In this document: in pieces, positions 1-7,174 of the stretch
Numbering within the stretch: position 1 is the stretch's first letter
Layout: every line of letters begins with the position of its first letter
Notes under the pieces: generated by a model
Told to the model about the DNA's origin: nothing
Databases searched by the model: none
What the model saw: the letters and a program-made list of their open reading frames with translations, nothing else
Made by a program: the position numbers and the translations under genes
Assembly (NCBI GenBank): GCA_025450375.1
Contig: JANWHO010000129.1
Span: forward strand, 1-7,220
Direction of reading: 5' to 3'
Source: Chloroflexota bacterium
GTDB taxonomy: Bacteria; Chloroflexota; UBA5177; JANWHV01
Length of the DNA: 7,220 nucleotides

Positions 1-844
1 ACAGATTCGCACCGGCGCGTCCTGTACCGAGGAGGACTGGCGATGGGGTGCCCGTGCCCATATACACGAGCCCCGTGGTGGTGTCGATGGTCGGGGGCAT
101 ATACACGGCGCCTCCGCCGTGCCGGCCTTTCGGCACCCACCCGGTCCCCGGGGCCGGAACCGTATAGAAGCGCCAGACGAGCTTACCCGTGCTGGCGTCG
201 AAGGCTGAGACAAACCCACGCACCCCGTCCTGGCTGCCCGAGGATCCGGCGAACACCAGGCCATTCCATACGGTGGGCGCCATGGTCTCGTAATAGCCCA
301 GGTGCGGATCGGCTACCGTCGTTTGCCAGAGGCGCTCGCCCGTATCAACCGTGATCGCTTGCAGCTTTCCGTCAAAGGTGACGATGTAGGCTTTTCCATT
401 TTCCACCGCCACTCCCCGATTGACCGTGACCCCGTACCCTCCGACCCCGGTCGACAGGGAAAAATCGACCGGCGAGGCATAATGCCAGAGGACTTTACCG
501 GTCGTCGCGTTGAAGGCGATGATCTCGTCGGTGTTGGTGGTTACGAACATCGTATCGCCGACTACCTGGGGAAAGCTCTCGGCCAGCACCTGATAGGGGC
601 CCAGGCCGGCGGTCCAGGCCAGGCCAAGTTTGCTGACATTGGCTGGAGTGACCTGGGTGAGAGGCGAGAACCGAGTGTTGTCGCGATCGTGGCCGAAATA
701 CGGCCACGCATTGTCGGCGGCGGAGGGCGTCGCGTCCGAGGGCGCCGCGCTGGAACCCGCGACCGGCAACAACATGCCCAGAAGAGCAACCACCAGGAGC
801 GGCGCGAGCCGGCTCCATGGTCTACCACGAAAATGCCGGATCAT
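1..844 (-). CDS. PQQ dehydrogenase-like (quinoprotein) beta-propeller protein, exported, partial (N-terminal 281 residues)
   Basis: Reading the minus strand from the ATG at 844 gives 281 uninterrupted codons that leave the window at base 1, so the C-terminal part is missing. Residues 1-34 form a Sec-type signal peptide: basic start, hydrophobic core around 13-29, then a small-residue stretch GSSAA. The mature start carries the family signature, with WPYFGHDRDNTRFSPL near 47-62 and VSKLGLAW at 70-77. Three tryptophan-docking blade motifs follow: NATTGKVLW (112-120), VDTGERLW (166-173) and DASTGKLVW (216-224). The block GVRGFVSAFD and the GTGTPSP motif at 263-269 match methanol/ethanol-type quinoprotein dehydrogenases, which oxidise alcohols outside the cytoplasmic membrane. 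Judged against my memory of the family, E89, R143 and T187 keep expected PQQ contacts. The vicinal Cys pair is replaced by Y137-G138, and calcium ligands Glu and Asn are replaced by Q205 and T266. Substrate and activity are therefore unsure. The start is supported by a GGAAGGGG motif (bases 855-862) 10 bases upstream. It is transcribed away from the VWA operon. Confidence 0.88.
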   Translation of the reverse strand, partial: MIRHFRGRPWSRLAPLLVVALLGMLLPVAGSSAAPSDATPSAADNAWPYFGHDRDNTRFSPLTQVTPANVSKLGLAWTAGLGPYQVLAESFPQVVGDTMFVTTNTDEIIAFNATTGKVLWHYASPVDFSLSTGVGGYGVTVNRGVAVENGKAYIVTFDGKLQAITVDTGERLWQTTVADPHLGYYETMAPTVWNGLVFAGSSGSQDGVRGFVSAFDASTGKLVWRFYTVPAPGTGWVPKGRHGGGAVYMPPTIDTTTGLVYMGTGTPSPVLLGTGRAGANL

Positions 845-879
845 AGCGACACCGCCCCTTCCAACTACATTATCATTAG

Positions 880-909
880 GATATAACGCCGGCACGCCTA
901 CCACGCCAA
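880..909 (-). promoter_or_regulatory. Candidate promoter for the quinoprotein-like gene
   Basis: On the minus strand, TTGGCG (bases 904-909) and TATATC (880-885) are separated by 18 bases. Each matches four of six sigma-70 consensus positions. Transcription from here would start near 873, leaving a short leader that still contains the GGAAGGGG ribosome site at 855-862. The match is modest and could be chance. Confidence 0.25.
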
Positions 910-1006
910 GGACGGTCCGATCCACCAGGGTCACCTCCGTAGACCCCTTGTTTACGAAAACTGGTATCGGTTAGTTAAACTCAACAAATACAATTCATGA
1001 TATACA

Positions 1007-1012
1007 TATAGT
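1007..1012 (+). promoter_or_regulatory. Candidate -10 box for the membrane-protein operon
   Basis: TATAGT matches five of six bases of the sigma-70 -10 consensus. It lies in the AT-rich core, about 127 bases before the first operon start. No good -35 hexamer sits 16-18 bases upstream, so this is weak evidence based on composition and one hexamer. Confidence 0.25.
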
Positions 1013-1125
1013 ACATACATCCGCTAGAGGCTTGCCAATCCATCGTCAACTCGGCAACCACGTTTCGCTTGGAATCGGCGTCGTCGCGGGTTGCGCGGAC
1101 CTGGCTTATCCGACACCATACCAGC

Positions 1126-1131
1126 AAGAGG
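1126..1131 (+). promoter_or_regulatory. Shine-Dalgarno site that fixes the start of the first operon gene
   Basis: AAGAGG ends eight bases before the ATG at 1140, which is good spacing. The reading frame is open further upstream to a TTG at 1032, but the GAGG there is only one base from the TTG and the added residues look unstructured. The ATG codons at 1161 and 1269 lack comparable sites. Confidence 0.6.
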
Positions 1132-1139
1132 ATCACATT

Positions 1140-2765
1140 ATGGCCTCAACCCGCCCTACCATGGGCTCACGACAGAAAAGTTCGCCGCCCCGCCTTCACT
1201 CCGAAAGGCTGGCTCTTGGTCGCCACGCGGCAGGGTGGATCAGCCCGCCGCTCGGCGATGTGGCATGGATGGGGCCGAGATCCGGCTCATCCCGCCGCTC
1301 GGAGACCGCTGATCTACCCGGCACGGTGGACCACCTGGCCCGCGGTCTCCGCGGCGCCTGGTTCGTGGCGGTGCTGCGGCGCTCGCTCGTATGCGGGCTG
1401 TTGGCGGGCTGCCTCCTGGCCCTCCTGGTGGCATGGGTGAACGGTGCGCTCTGGATCGCTCCACTCGGCGCCCTGGTGGTCGCGGCTGGTCTGGCAATCT
1501 GGAGTTTCCGCGCCGTGCCTCGGAGTGACGCGGCGGCAAGATTTCTCGACCACGCGCTTGGCTTGAAAGAGCAGCTAGCCACCGCGCTGGAACTGGGGGC
1601 GGCGTCAGGTCGGGCCAATTCGTTCCTGGGCACGGAGTTGCGCCGGAGCGCTACCACGACCGTACGTACGATTGCGTCCACCCGGTCGGTTCGCGCCCGC
1701 CCCGCGTTCTGGGAATGGACGGCGATACCAGCGCTGCTGCTGGTCATGGCTTTAATTGCCACCGCTCCGTTTGAAGGAGGCAGCGGCGTCCGGATGGCCG
1801 CCGGACCATCCGCCGGAACCGGCGCGATGACGCCGGTCCTGCCCGTGGGGCCGGCGAATCCACGGGTGCTTTCGGTGCGGGTCGCGGTAGTCAGCTCGCC
1901 AAGCGCGAACGTGCCCTCATCACAACGGAGCAGCGCCGGCGCTTCGACCAAGCCATCGGCCGCCGCCGTGCGCCGAGCGCCGGTCGGGCAGCCGGGAACC
2001 CAGAGACGCACCGGGCACACGGCCGGTTCCTCGCCACGGAGCGGCACCAACAGCGTGCATGGCCAGGTAACAAACTCTCACTCCTCGCATACCATACCGC
2101 TCGTGCGGGGCAGCGAGAGCTTCGTGCCGACTACTCCTTCCACCAAGGGCTCGAAGGGCGGCAGCTTTACCGCTACGCAGCCTTTGTCACGTACGGGGCA
2201 TGCAGGAGGCGCGGGGAGCGCGGGAGGCGCCCCAGCCAAGTCGGGGGGGTCCGGCGCCGCAAGCAAGGGGAAGGGAAGCCCGTCATCGAACCAGAACGGG
2301 GCCGGTCAAAACGCCGCCGCTCCTGGGAAGAACGCGGCCGGCGCCACCAACGCGGGGACGTGCACGCTCCTTTATGTGTGCTCTCGGTTGACTCCCTCGC
2401 AAATCACCGCTCCCGGCTTGGTCACGGGGAAGGGAGGGTTTTCCGGGAAGGGCGCTCCTGGCGGCCAGAGTGCCGGCCACGCGCGAGCCGCCTCACCCAC
2501 CCTGGGCCACGGGAAGGTCCCCTCACCCTCCGCGGCCTCGAAGCAGCTTGCGATTAGCAGCGCCTACGGCTCGAACAAGGCCGGCAGCCGATCGGCTCGG
2601 CAAGTAACGGGACACAACGGGGCGGGCAGCGCGAATCAAACCACCGTGACCGCCGGCGCCGATAGCGGCCAAACGGTTGACTACGTGCCGCCGGACGCCA
2701 ATACCGTGCCGCCAGGCGAGGCCACGATAGTGAGCCGGTACTTTACCAGCCATTCCTCCCCCTAA
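1140..2765 (+). CDS. Membrane protein with long Gly/Ser/Ala-rich extracytoplasmic tail, function unknown
   Basis: This 541-residue product starts at an ATG with a well-spaced AAGAGG. Residues 1-70 are polar, Arg/Ser/Pro-rich and probably cytoplasmic. Hydrophobic segments lie at about 80-100, 103-122 and 193-210. Between the second and third is a helical stretch, FLDHALGLKEQLATALEL (135-152), of the 'LD..LGL...LATALE' kind that I associate with membrane proteins encoded beside BatA/MoxR genes, including DUF4175-like families. That assignment is from memory. From about 215 to the end the chain is low complexity (Gly, Ser, Ala, Thr, Lys, Asn) and likely disordered outside the membrane. It is broken by one ordered-looking island with two cysteines (C408, C414), and it ends in YVPP...IVSRYF. 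No enzyme motif is visible. The next gene begins 21 bases downstream, so the two are probably co-transcribed, and the product probably works with the BatA-like and VWA proteins. It is clearly expressed-type coding sequence, but its role cannot be named. Confidence 0.8.
   Translation: MASTRPTMGSRQKSSPPRLHSERLALGRHAAGWISPPLGDVAWMGPRSGSSRRSETADLPGTVDHLARGLRGAWFVAVLRRSLVCGLLAGCLLALLVAWVNGALWIAPLGALVVAAGLAIWSFRAVPRSDAAARFLDHALGLKEQLATALELGAASGRANSFLGTELRRSATTTVRTIASTRSVRARPAFWEWTAIPALLLVMALIATAPFEGGSGVRMAAGPSAGTGAMTPVLPVGPANPRVLSVRVAVVSSPSANVPSSQRSSAGASTKPSAAAVRRAPVGQPGTQRRTGHTAGSSPRSGTNSVHGQVTNSHSSHTIPLVRGSESFVPTTPSTKGSKGGSFTATQPLSRTGHAGGAGSAGGAPAKSGGSGAASKGKGSPSSNQNGAGQNAAAPGKNAAGATNAGTCTLLYVCSRLTPSQITAPGLVTGKGGFSGKGAPGGQSAGHARAASPTLGHGKVPSPSAASKQLAISSAYGSNKAGSRSARQVTGHNGAGSANQTTVTAGADSGQTVDYVPPDANTVPPGEATIVSRYFTSHSSP
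1782..2762 (+). other. Low-complexity, probably disordered tail of the first operon protein
   Basis: Roughly residues 215-541 are dominated by Gly, Ser, Ala, Thr, Pro, Lys and Asn, with clusters such as GGAGSAGGAPAKSGGSG and NQNGAGQNAAAPGKNAAG. There is no strict period. The composition and the position after a membrane helix suggest a flexible linker or cell-wall-spanning segment. Confidence 0.65.
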
Positions 2766-2786
2766 GAAGACGGAAAACCGCCGCCA

Positions 2787-4625
2787 ATGGCCCTCCTGAC
2801 GCCGCTCGCTCTCCTTGGCTTCCTGCTCGTGCCGGGGCTGGTGGCCCTGCACCTGCACCGGCGCCGGCTCAAGCTGGTGGAGGTGCCGAGCCTGATTCCC
2901 TGGGAGCTGCTGGCTGGTGAACCGGCACGGAGCGGCAAGGGCCTCCATGTCGAGCAGGTTCTGCCGTTGCTGCTCCAACTCCTTGCCCTGTGTGCCGTCG
3001 TCTTCTCGCTGGCCCGGCTGGCGAGCACCTCCGGGGTAGCGAGTCCCCAGGTCTACGTGCTCGACCGGGGGGCCTTGATGGCGGCGACGGACCCAGCCCC
3101 ATCGCGGTTCGAGGCGGCGCGTCGCCAGGTGGAACGGGACATCCAGGGGGCGGCTCCCGGAACGACGGTGACGGTCGTGCTGGCGGATGCCCAGCCGCGG
3201 GTGCTGATCTCGACCACCGATCATGCCCGGGCCAACCAACGCCTTGGGGCGGTGAGCCCGGTCGCGGCCAACCCCGATCTGGGGCAAGCGATCCGGCTCG
3301 GCGCCGGCTTCGTCGGGCGCAATGGGCGCCTCCACATCTTGTATGCCCGCGGCGAGACCCTGCCCCCGATCTCGGCTCCACCGGGCATGGTGTCTATCAC
3401 GGCTATCGGCGCCAGTACCGACAACCAGTCGATCGCCCGGTTCACCGTCCGCTGTATGGTGGCGGCCCCGACCTGCGGGGCGCTTGCCACCTTGAGGAAC
3501 GATAGTGGTTCCCCGGTGCCGGAGGATGTGGTGATCAACGCGGATGGGGTGGTTCTCGGCCGGAAATTGCTCCAGCTTCCCCCAGGTTCCGATACCGATC
3601 TCAGCTTTGCCGTACCGGCGACCCGGCATGTGATCGAGATGTACCTCACCCGGCGCGATCTGGTTCCGGCCGACAATGCAGCCTGGGCGGTGCCTCCCAC
3701 CGTGGGAGTGACCACGGCCACGGTCGTCGGCGATCCGGCTCATACGGCCCCCATCGTTCAGGCCCTGGGTGCCCTCCCCAAAGTAAGGGTGACGGTACTG
3801 CCTCCCAGCCGGTATGGGTCAATCGCGTCCGGCGTCCCCGGCCTCCTTATCCTGGCGGGATGGATGCCGTCCGGTGGTCTGCCGGCCACTCCCAATCTGC
3901 TCCTGTTCGACCCGCCGCGGTTCCCTGGCGCGCCGGCTCCGAGCGTGCTCAACGACACCTCAATCAGCGGTGAGGACGCGGCCAGCCCGTTGCTCACCGG
4001 CGTGGACCTCACGTCGCTCGACCTCCCACAGGGATCCGGCGAGCAACTGGTGCTGCCGGCGGCGCTCCAGCCCGTGGTCTGGGCGGCGCACGCGTCCTTG
4101 ATTACGGCCGGAGTACTCGACGGCAGGCACGTGGTAACCGTGGCCTTCGACCCCAAAGTCTCGAATTTGAGTCAACTCGATGCCTTCCCGCTCCTGATGA
4201 ACAATGTTCTACGCTGGTCCGCTGGGTGGCTACCGACGATGGCTTTACCCGGCGATCGGTTCATCCTGGACGTTCCTCCGGCAACCTCGTCAATCAGCAT
4301 GTCGTACAATCCTTCCTTGAACTCGCCGCCCATCATGCTGCCGGTCACCCGGCAGGGCGCCCAGGCATTCGCCGCCATTCCGAGCCCCGGCGTATACACG
4401 GTGACCGAACGCGGCGTCTGGGGAGTCCGCGACGCCCAGGCGGCGGCCAATGTCTCGTCGGGAGGGATAGCAAACGCGGGCGGCCCGATCCAGATCTCCC
4501 CGGCCGGGGTGCTCGGTCAGCCCGCTCAGTCAACCGTATGGTGGCCGGTGCTGGGACTGATCGCGGCCATCGCGGTCGCCCTCGAATGGCTGGTCGTCGT
4601 TCGTAGCCCGCGGACACGAGGCTAG
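2787..4625 (+). CDS. BatA-like membrane protein with degenerate VWA domain
   Basis: The 612-residue product opens with the BatA/aerotolerance N-terminal layout. Membrane helix 1 (about 3-22) starts TPLALLGFLLVPGLVALHLHRRR, then comes a short cytoplasmic loop with VPSLIPWELL (33-42), then helix 2 (59-78). A VWA-type fold follows (about 87-210), but its metal site is gone: DRGAL (93-97) stands where DxSxS is expected, NPDLGQAI (162-169) lacks the Thr, and LYARG (185-189) replaces the usual TDG. Next come a beta-rich domain (about 212-305) containing C223 and C230, and a region ending SPLLTGVDLTSLDL (400-413) and DAFPLLMNNVLRW (465-477). The latter resembles the GATase-like part of such proteins. 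A C-terminal helix spans about 584-605. Such proteins are anchored with the bulk outside and act as scaffolds in MoxR/VWA systems. It ends two bases before the next gene, so the two are surely co-transcribed. The ribosome site is weak (GACGGAAA about 10 bases upstream), which suggests coupling to the preceding gene. The fold assignment is firm for the N-terminus and inferred for the rest. Confidence 0.85.
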   Translation: MALLTPLALLGFLLVPGLVALHLHRRRLKLVEVPSLIPWELLAGEPARSGKGLHVEQVLPLLLQLLALCAVVFSLARLASTSGVASPQVYVLDRGALMAATDPAPSRFEAARRQVERDIQGAAPGTTVTVVLADAQPRVLISTTDHARANQRLGAVSPVAANPDLGQAIRLGAGFVGRNGRLHILYARGETLPPISAPPGMVSITAIGASTDNQSIARFTVRCMVAAPTCGALATLRNDSGSPVPEDVVINADGVVLGRKLLQLPPGSDTDLSFAVPATRHVIEMYLTRRDLVPADNAAWAVPPTVGVTTATVVGDPAHTAPIVQALGALPKVRVTVLPPSRYGSIASGVPGLLILAGWMPSGGLPATPNLLLFDPPRFPGAPAPSVLNDTSISGEDAASPLLTGVDLTSLDLPQGSGEQLVLPAALQPVVWAAHASLITAGVLDGRHVVTVAFDPKVSNLSQLDAFPLLMNNVLRWSAGWLPTMALPGDRFILDVPPATSSISMSYNPSLNSPPIMLPVTRQGAQAFAAIPSPGVYTVTERGVWGVRDAQAAANVSSGGIANAGGPIQISPAGVLGQPAQSTVWWPVLGLIAAIAVALEWLVVVRSPRTRG

Positions 4626-4627
4626 CC

Positions 4628-7174
4628 ATGCTGGTTATCAATTCGCCTGCCTATTTACTGCTTTTGGCGGCGCCGGTGGGGCTGGCCGGAGTCTCATTCT
4701 GGCGTCGGGGCCGGCTGGGATCCATGGCCGCGCGCTGCCTTGCCTTGATCCTCCTGGTGGTTGCCCTTGCCCAGCCTGAGTGGCGCCAGTCGGCCCCAGC
4801 AAATCTGTTTGGGCTGCTTCTCGATACCTCGAACAGCATTACGGCCGCCGACCGAGCTATCGAGGCCGGTTGGCTCCGGGCCGCCGCGGCCCAAGCCTCG
4901 GCCGCCAGCCCGGTGACCGCCATTCCCTTCGCCGGATCGGCCTCGGCGGTCACGATCCGCGGGCCGCTCGGCAACGATCAGATCGCCCAGCTTCTTGCCC
5001 CGCGCAGGGATGGCTCCGCGACCAACCTGGCGGCGGCCCTTCACCTGGCCGCCGGTCTGGCGCCGGGAACACGCCTGGTTCTGCTCACCGATGGCAATCA
5101 GACGATCGGCGACGCGGCGGCCGCGGCGGCCGATCTGGCGGCGGCGCATTTGCCGCTCGCCACTGTTCTTCTCGGGCACCAAGCAACCGATGTCGCGATC
5201 ACCCGTCTGGTCCTCCCTCCCTTATCGGCCGCTGGGTCCGTGCTGCCGGCGCAGATTACGGTGAGCAGTACGCGGGCGGTGACCGCCACCCTTACCCTGC
5301 GCGTGGACGGCCAGAACCTTGGCAGCCAATCCCTGGGTTTGCTGGCGGGCGAGAATCCGTACTTGCTTAACCTTCCCGCCCAGAGCCCAGGGTGGCATGT
5401 CCTCCACGCGAACATCCAGGCTCCCGCCGACGCGGTTCCGGAGAACAACGCGCTGGACACGGTAACCGATGTGTCGCGTGTTCCGCGGGTGCTGGTGGTG
5501 GCCACCCACGGAGCGGCGAGCACGGCGGTTACCGTGTTCCGCGACTCGACCCTCGATATCACCGCGCTCACCCCGTCCGCCATGCCGTCCGCCACCGCCG
5601 CGCTGGCCCGCTACGATGGCGTGATCCTCGATGACGTACCGGCGACGGCCCTGAACGCCCGACAGGTCAGCGCCCTGGATGGGGCGGTGCGCCGAGACGG
5701 CGTGGGGCTGTTCGTACTGGGGGGCAGCCACAGTTTGACCCAGGGGCATTACAGCCAGACCGGGCTGGAAAAGATGCTGCCGGTCCTCAGCGATACACCG
5801 GCCAGCCTCCAGGACGGGAATGTCGCGCTCCAGCTCGTGCTCGATCGCTCGGGCAGCATGGACAATCTGGCGGGGGATGTGCCGAAGATCGTGATGTCGC
5901 GCGAGGCGGCGCGGCTGGCCTCGGACTTCGCGGTTCAGCATAAGGACGACCTCGGTATTGTCGCCTTCGATCAGGCATCGCACCTTCTGGTCCCCATCAC
6001 CAAGGTAGGGGCCGCCGACAAGCCGCATGTCTATCAGGTGATCGCCGGCATGTTCAGCGATGGCGGCACGAACATCTTTCAAGCGCTCCAGACCGGTCTT
6101 CAGCAGGTGAGCAAGAGCAGCGCGCCCTACCGCCATATCATTCTGATGACCGACGGCAGAAGCGATCCGGCCAATTACCTGCCGCTCCTGCAAGAGGCCC
6201 AGCAGCTCAAGGTGACGATCTCCACCGTGGGTCTGGGCCCGGATGCAGACGTGCAACTTCTGCATTACATGGCGGCGCTTGGCAAGGGGCGATTCTACTA
6301 CACCACGAACGCGCAGGACTTGCCGCGTATCTTCGCGGAAGAAGCGCGCCTGGCCGCCGGTTCGGCCGCGGTGACCGGCAAGATAGGGGTCAAGATCGCG
6401 CACAACAGCCCCACTATTCGCTCCCTTGGGGCGGGCCCGCTCCCGGCGTTAAATGGCTACACCGCTACGGTGCTGAAGCCGGACGCGGTCAACGATCTGG
6501 AAACCAACGTGCAGGGGCGGCAGGCGGACCCCCTGCTGGCCCGAGGGCACTACGGCCTGGGGAGGGTGCTGGTCTGGACGCCCGGACTGGAGAATACCTG
6601 GTCGGCGCTCTGGCGGAAGACCGAGCCCGCGTTCTGGGCCGATACGCTGCGCTGGACCCTCCGCGGCCCCAGCGTGCCGACCTACGCGCCGGCTCTCGCG
6701 GGCGGCTCGACCCCGAACGCGATCGCGATCGACACCCTCAAGAACAGCGGCGCGGCGGTAAACCTTCAGCGTCTGACCATTGACGTGCGGACGCCCACCG
6801 GCGGCCACGCGCGGCTGGCGGCCACCCAGACCGCGCCCGGATTGTACGAGGCGGGCTACAGCTTCGCGGTTCCCGGCATCTATACGGCGACGGTGGGTCT
6901 GCTCACCGGCGGGACGCTGGCGAGCGGGCTGCTGGCGGTGCCGTACAGCAGCGAGTATCTCCCGAGCGCCCCCAACGGCGCCTTGCTGGCCGACCTGAGC
7001 GCGCGAACCGGGGGAGCATCCGTGCGGGCGCCCAGCCAGATCGTTACCGCGCGCGCGAACGCCGCCGGACCGGTGGAGCTGTGGTGGCCGCTGGCCCTGA
7101 TCGCGCTGATCGTCTTTCTGGCGGCGGTCGTGGTTGATCGGCTGCCGGCTAGAACGAGCGGCGCCGCCACCTGA
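4628..7174 (+). CDS. Membrane-anchored protein with two VWA domains and a GATase-like fold
   Basis: The 848-residue product has N-terminal membrane helices (about 7-26 and 33-48). VWA domain 1 (about 58-185) has a complete metal-ion-dependent adhesion site: D66-T-S68-N-S70, T132 and D155. A beta-sandwich follows (about 188-283), ending in the PENNALDTV motif. A class I glutamine-amidotransferase-like fold (PF07090-type) begins near 286 with YDGVILDDVPA (329-339) and GVGLFVLGGSHSL (358-370). It is interrupted by VWA domain 2 (about 397-575; D406-R-S408-G-S410, T481, D509) and resumes with LPALNGY (605-611) and GHYGLGRVLVWTP (640-652). The GATase-like part has no cysteine, so it is not an active amidotransferase. 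A second beta-sandwich (about 700-775) and a C-terminal helix (818-836) complete the protein. Most of it must lie outside the membrane, where the VWA domains can bind partner proteins through Mg or Ca. The start is well supported: GAGG at 4618-4621, six bases before the ATG. The protein resembles large VWA proteins of Bat/MoxR clusters; its client is unknown. Confidence 0.92.
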   Translation: MLVINSPAYLLLLAAPVGLAGVSFWRRGRLGSMAARCLALILLVVALAQPEWRQSAPANLFGLLLDTSNSITAADRAIEAGWLRAAAAQASAASPVTAIPFAGSASAVTIRGPLGNDQIAQLLAPRRDGSATNLAAALHLAAGLAPGTRLVLLTDGNQTIGDAAAAAADLAAAHLPLATVLLGHQATDVAITRLVLPPLSAAGSVLPAQITVSSTRAVTATLTLRVDGQNLGSQSLGLLAGENPYLLNLPAQSPGWHVLHANIQAPADAVPENNALDTVTDVSRVPRVLVVATHGAASTAVTVFRDSTLDITALTPSAMPSATAALARYDGVILDDVPATALNARQVSALDGAVRRDGVGLFVLGGSHSLTQGHYSQTGLEKMLPVLSDTPASLQDGNVALQLVLDRSGSMDNLAGDVPKIVMSREAARLASDFAVQHKDDLGIVAFDQASHLLVPITKVGAADKPHVYQVIAGMFSDGGTNIFQALQTGLQQVSKSSAPYRHIILMTDGRSDPANYLPLLQEAQQLKVTISTVGLGPDADVQLLHYMAALGKGRFYYTTNAQDLPRIFAEEARLAAGSAAVTGKIGVKIAHNSPTIRSLGAGPLPALNGYTATVLKPDAVNDLETNVQGRQADPLLARGHYGLGRVLVWTPGLENTWSALWRKTEPAFWADTLRWTLRGPSVPTYAPALAGGSTPNAIAIDTLKNSGAAVNLQRLTIDVRTPTGGHARLAATQTAPGLYEAGYSFAVPGIYTATVGLLTGGTLASGLLAVPYSSEYLPSAPNGALLADLSARTGGASVRAPSQIVTARANAAGPVELWWPLALIALIVFLAAVVVDRLPARTSGAAT

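Larger units (their letters stand above)
845..1139. promoter_or_regulatory. Divergent intergenic region with AT-rich core
   Basis: This 295-base gap separates the start codons of the two divergent units and should hold both promoters. Bases 951-1020 contain only 19 G or C in 70, against clearly GC-rich sequence on both sides. This is the usual look of promoter or regulator-binding DNA in a GC-rich genome. It includes short iterations of TACAT (1003-1007, 1012-1016, 1016-1020) and the near-palindrome AGTTAAACT (973-981). I see no convincing gene, tRNA or terminator here. Confidence 0.6.

Noticed and set aside
302..886. Plus-strand open frame opposite the quinoprotein-like gene
   Set aside because: The minus strand reads through as a recognisable signal peptide plus propeller blades. 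The plus-strand product has no family features.
1032..1139. In-frame upstream extension of the first operon gene to a TTG
   Set aside because: The TTG has a GAGG only one base away and the added residues look non-coding. The ATG at 1140 has AAGAGG eight bases upstream.
1242..1305. Two copies of CCCGCCGCTCGG (1244-1255 and 1291-1302), reading as PPLGD in different frames
   Set aside because: They could hint at a small duplication or frameshift, but they are short and GC-rich, and the frame stays open into clear membrane helices. Chance is sufficient.
1196..2050. Minus-strand open frame opposite the first operon gene (284 codons)
   Set aside because: Arg/Ala/Ser/Pro-rich shadow with no hydrophobic segments, whereas the plus strand encodes three clear membrane segments.
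2523..3743. Long open frame on the minus strand opposite the BatA-like gene (406 codons)
   Set aside because: Its product is rich in Arg, His, Gly and Gln without recognisable motifs. It opposes well-recognised plus-strand domains, as expected from skewed third-position GC.
5615..5780. Active glutamine amidotransferase
   Set aside because: The fold-like motifs are present, but there is no cysteine in this part of the protein, so the catalytic nucleophile is missing.
5222..6403. Long open frame on the minus strand opposite the double-VWA gene (393 codons)
   Set aside because: It overlaps the unmistakable second VWA domain, and its residues show no domain, signal or membrane segment.
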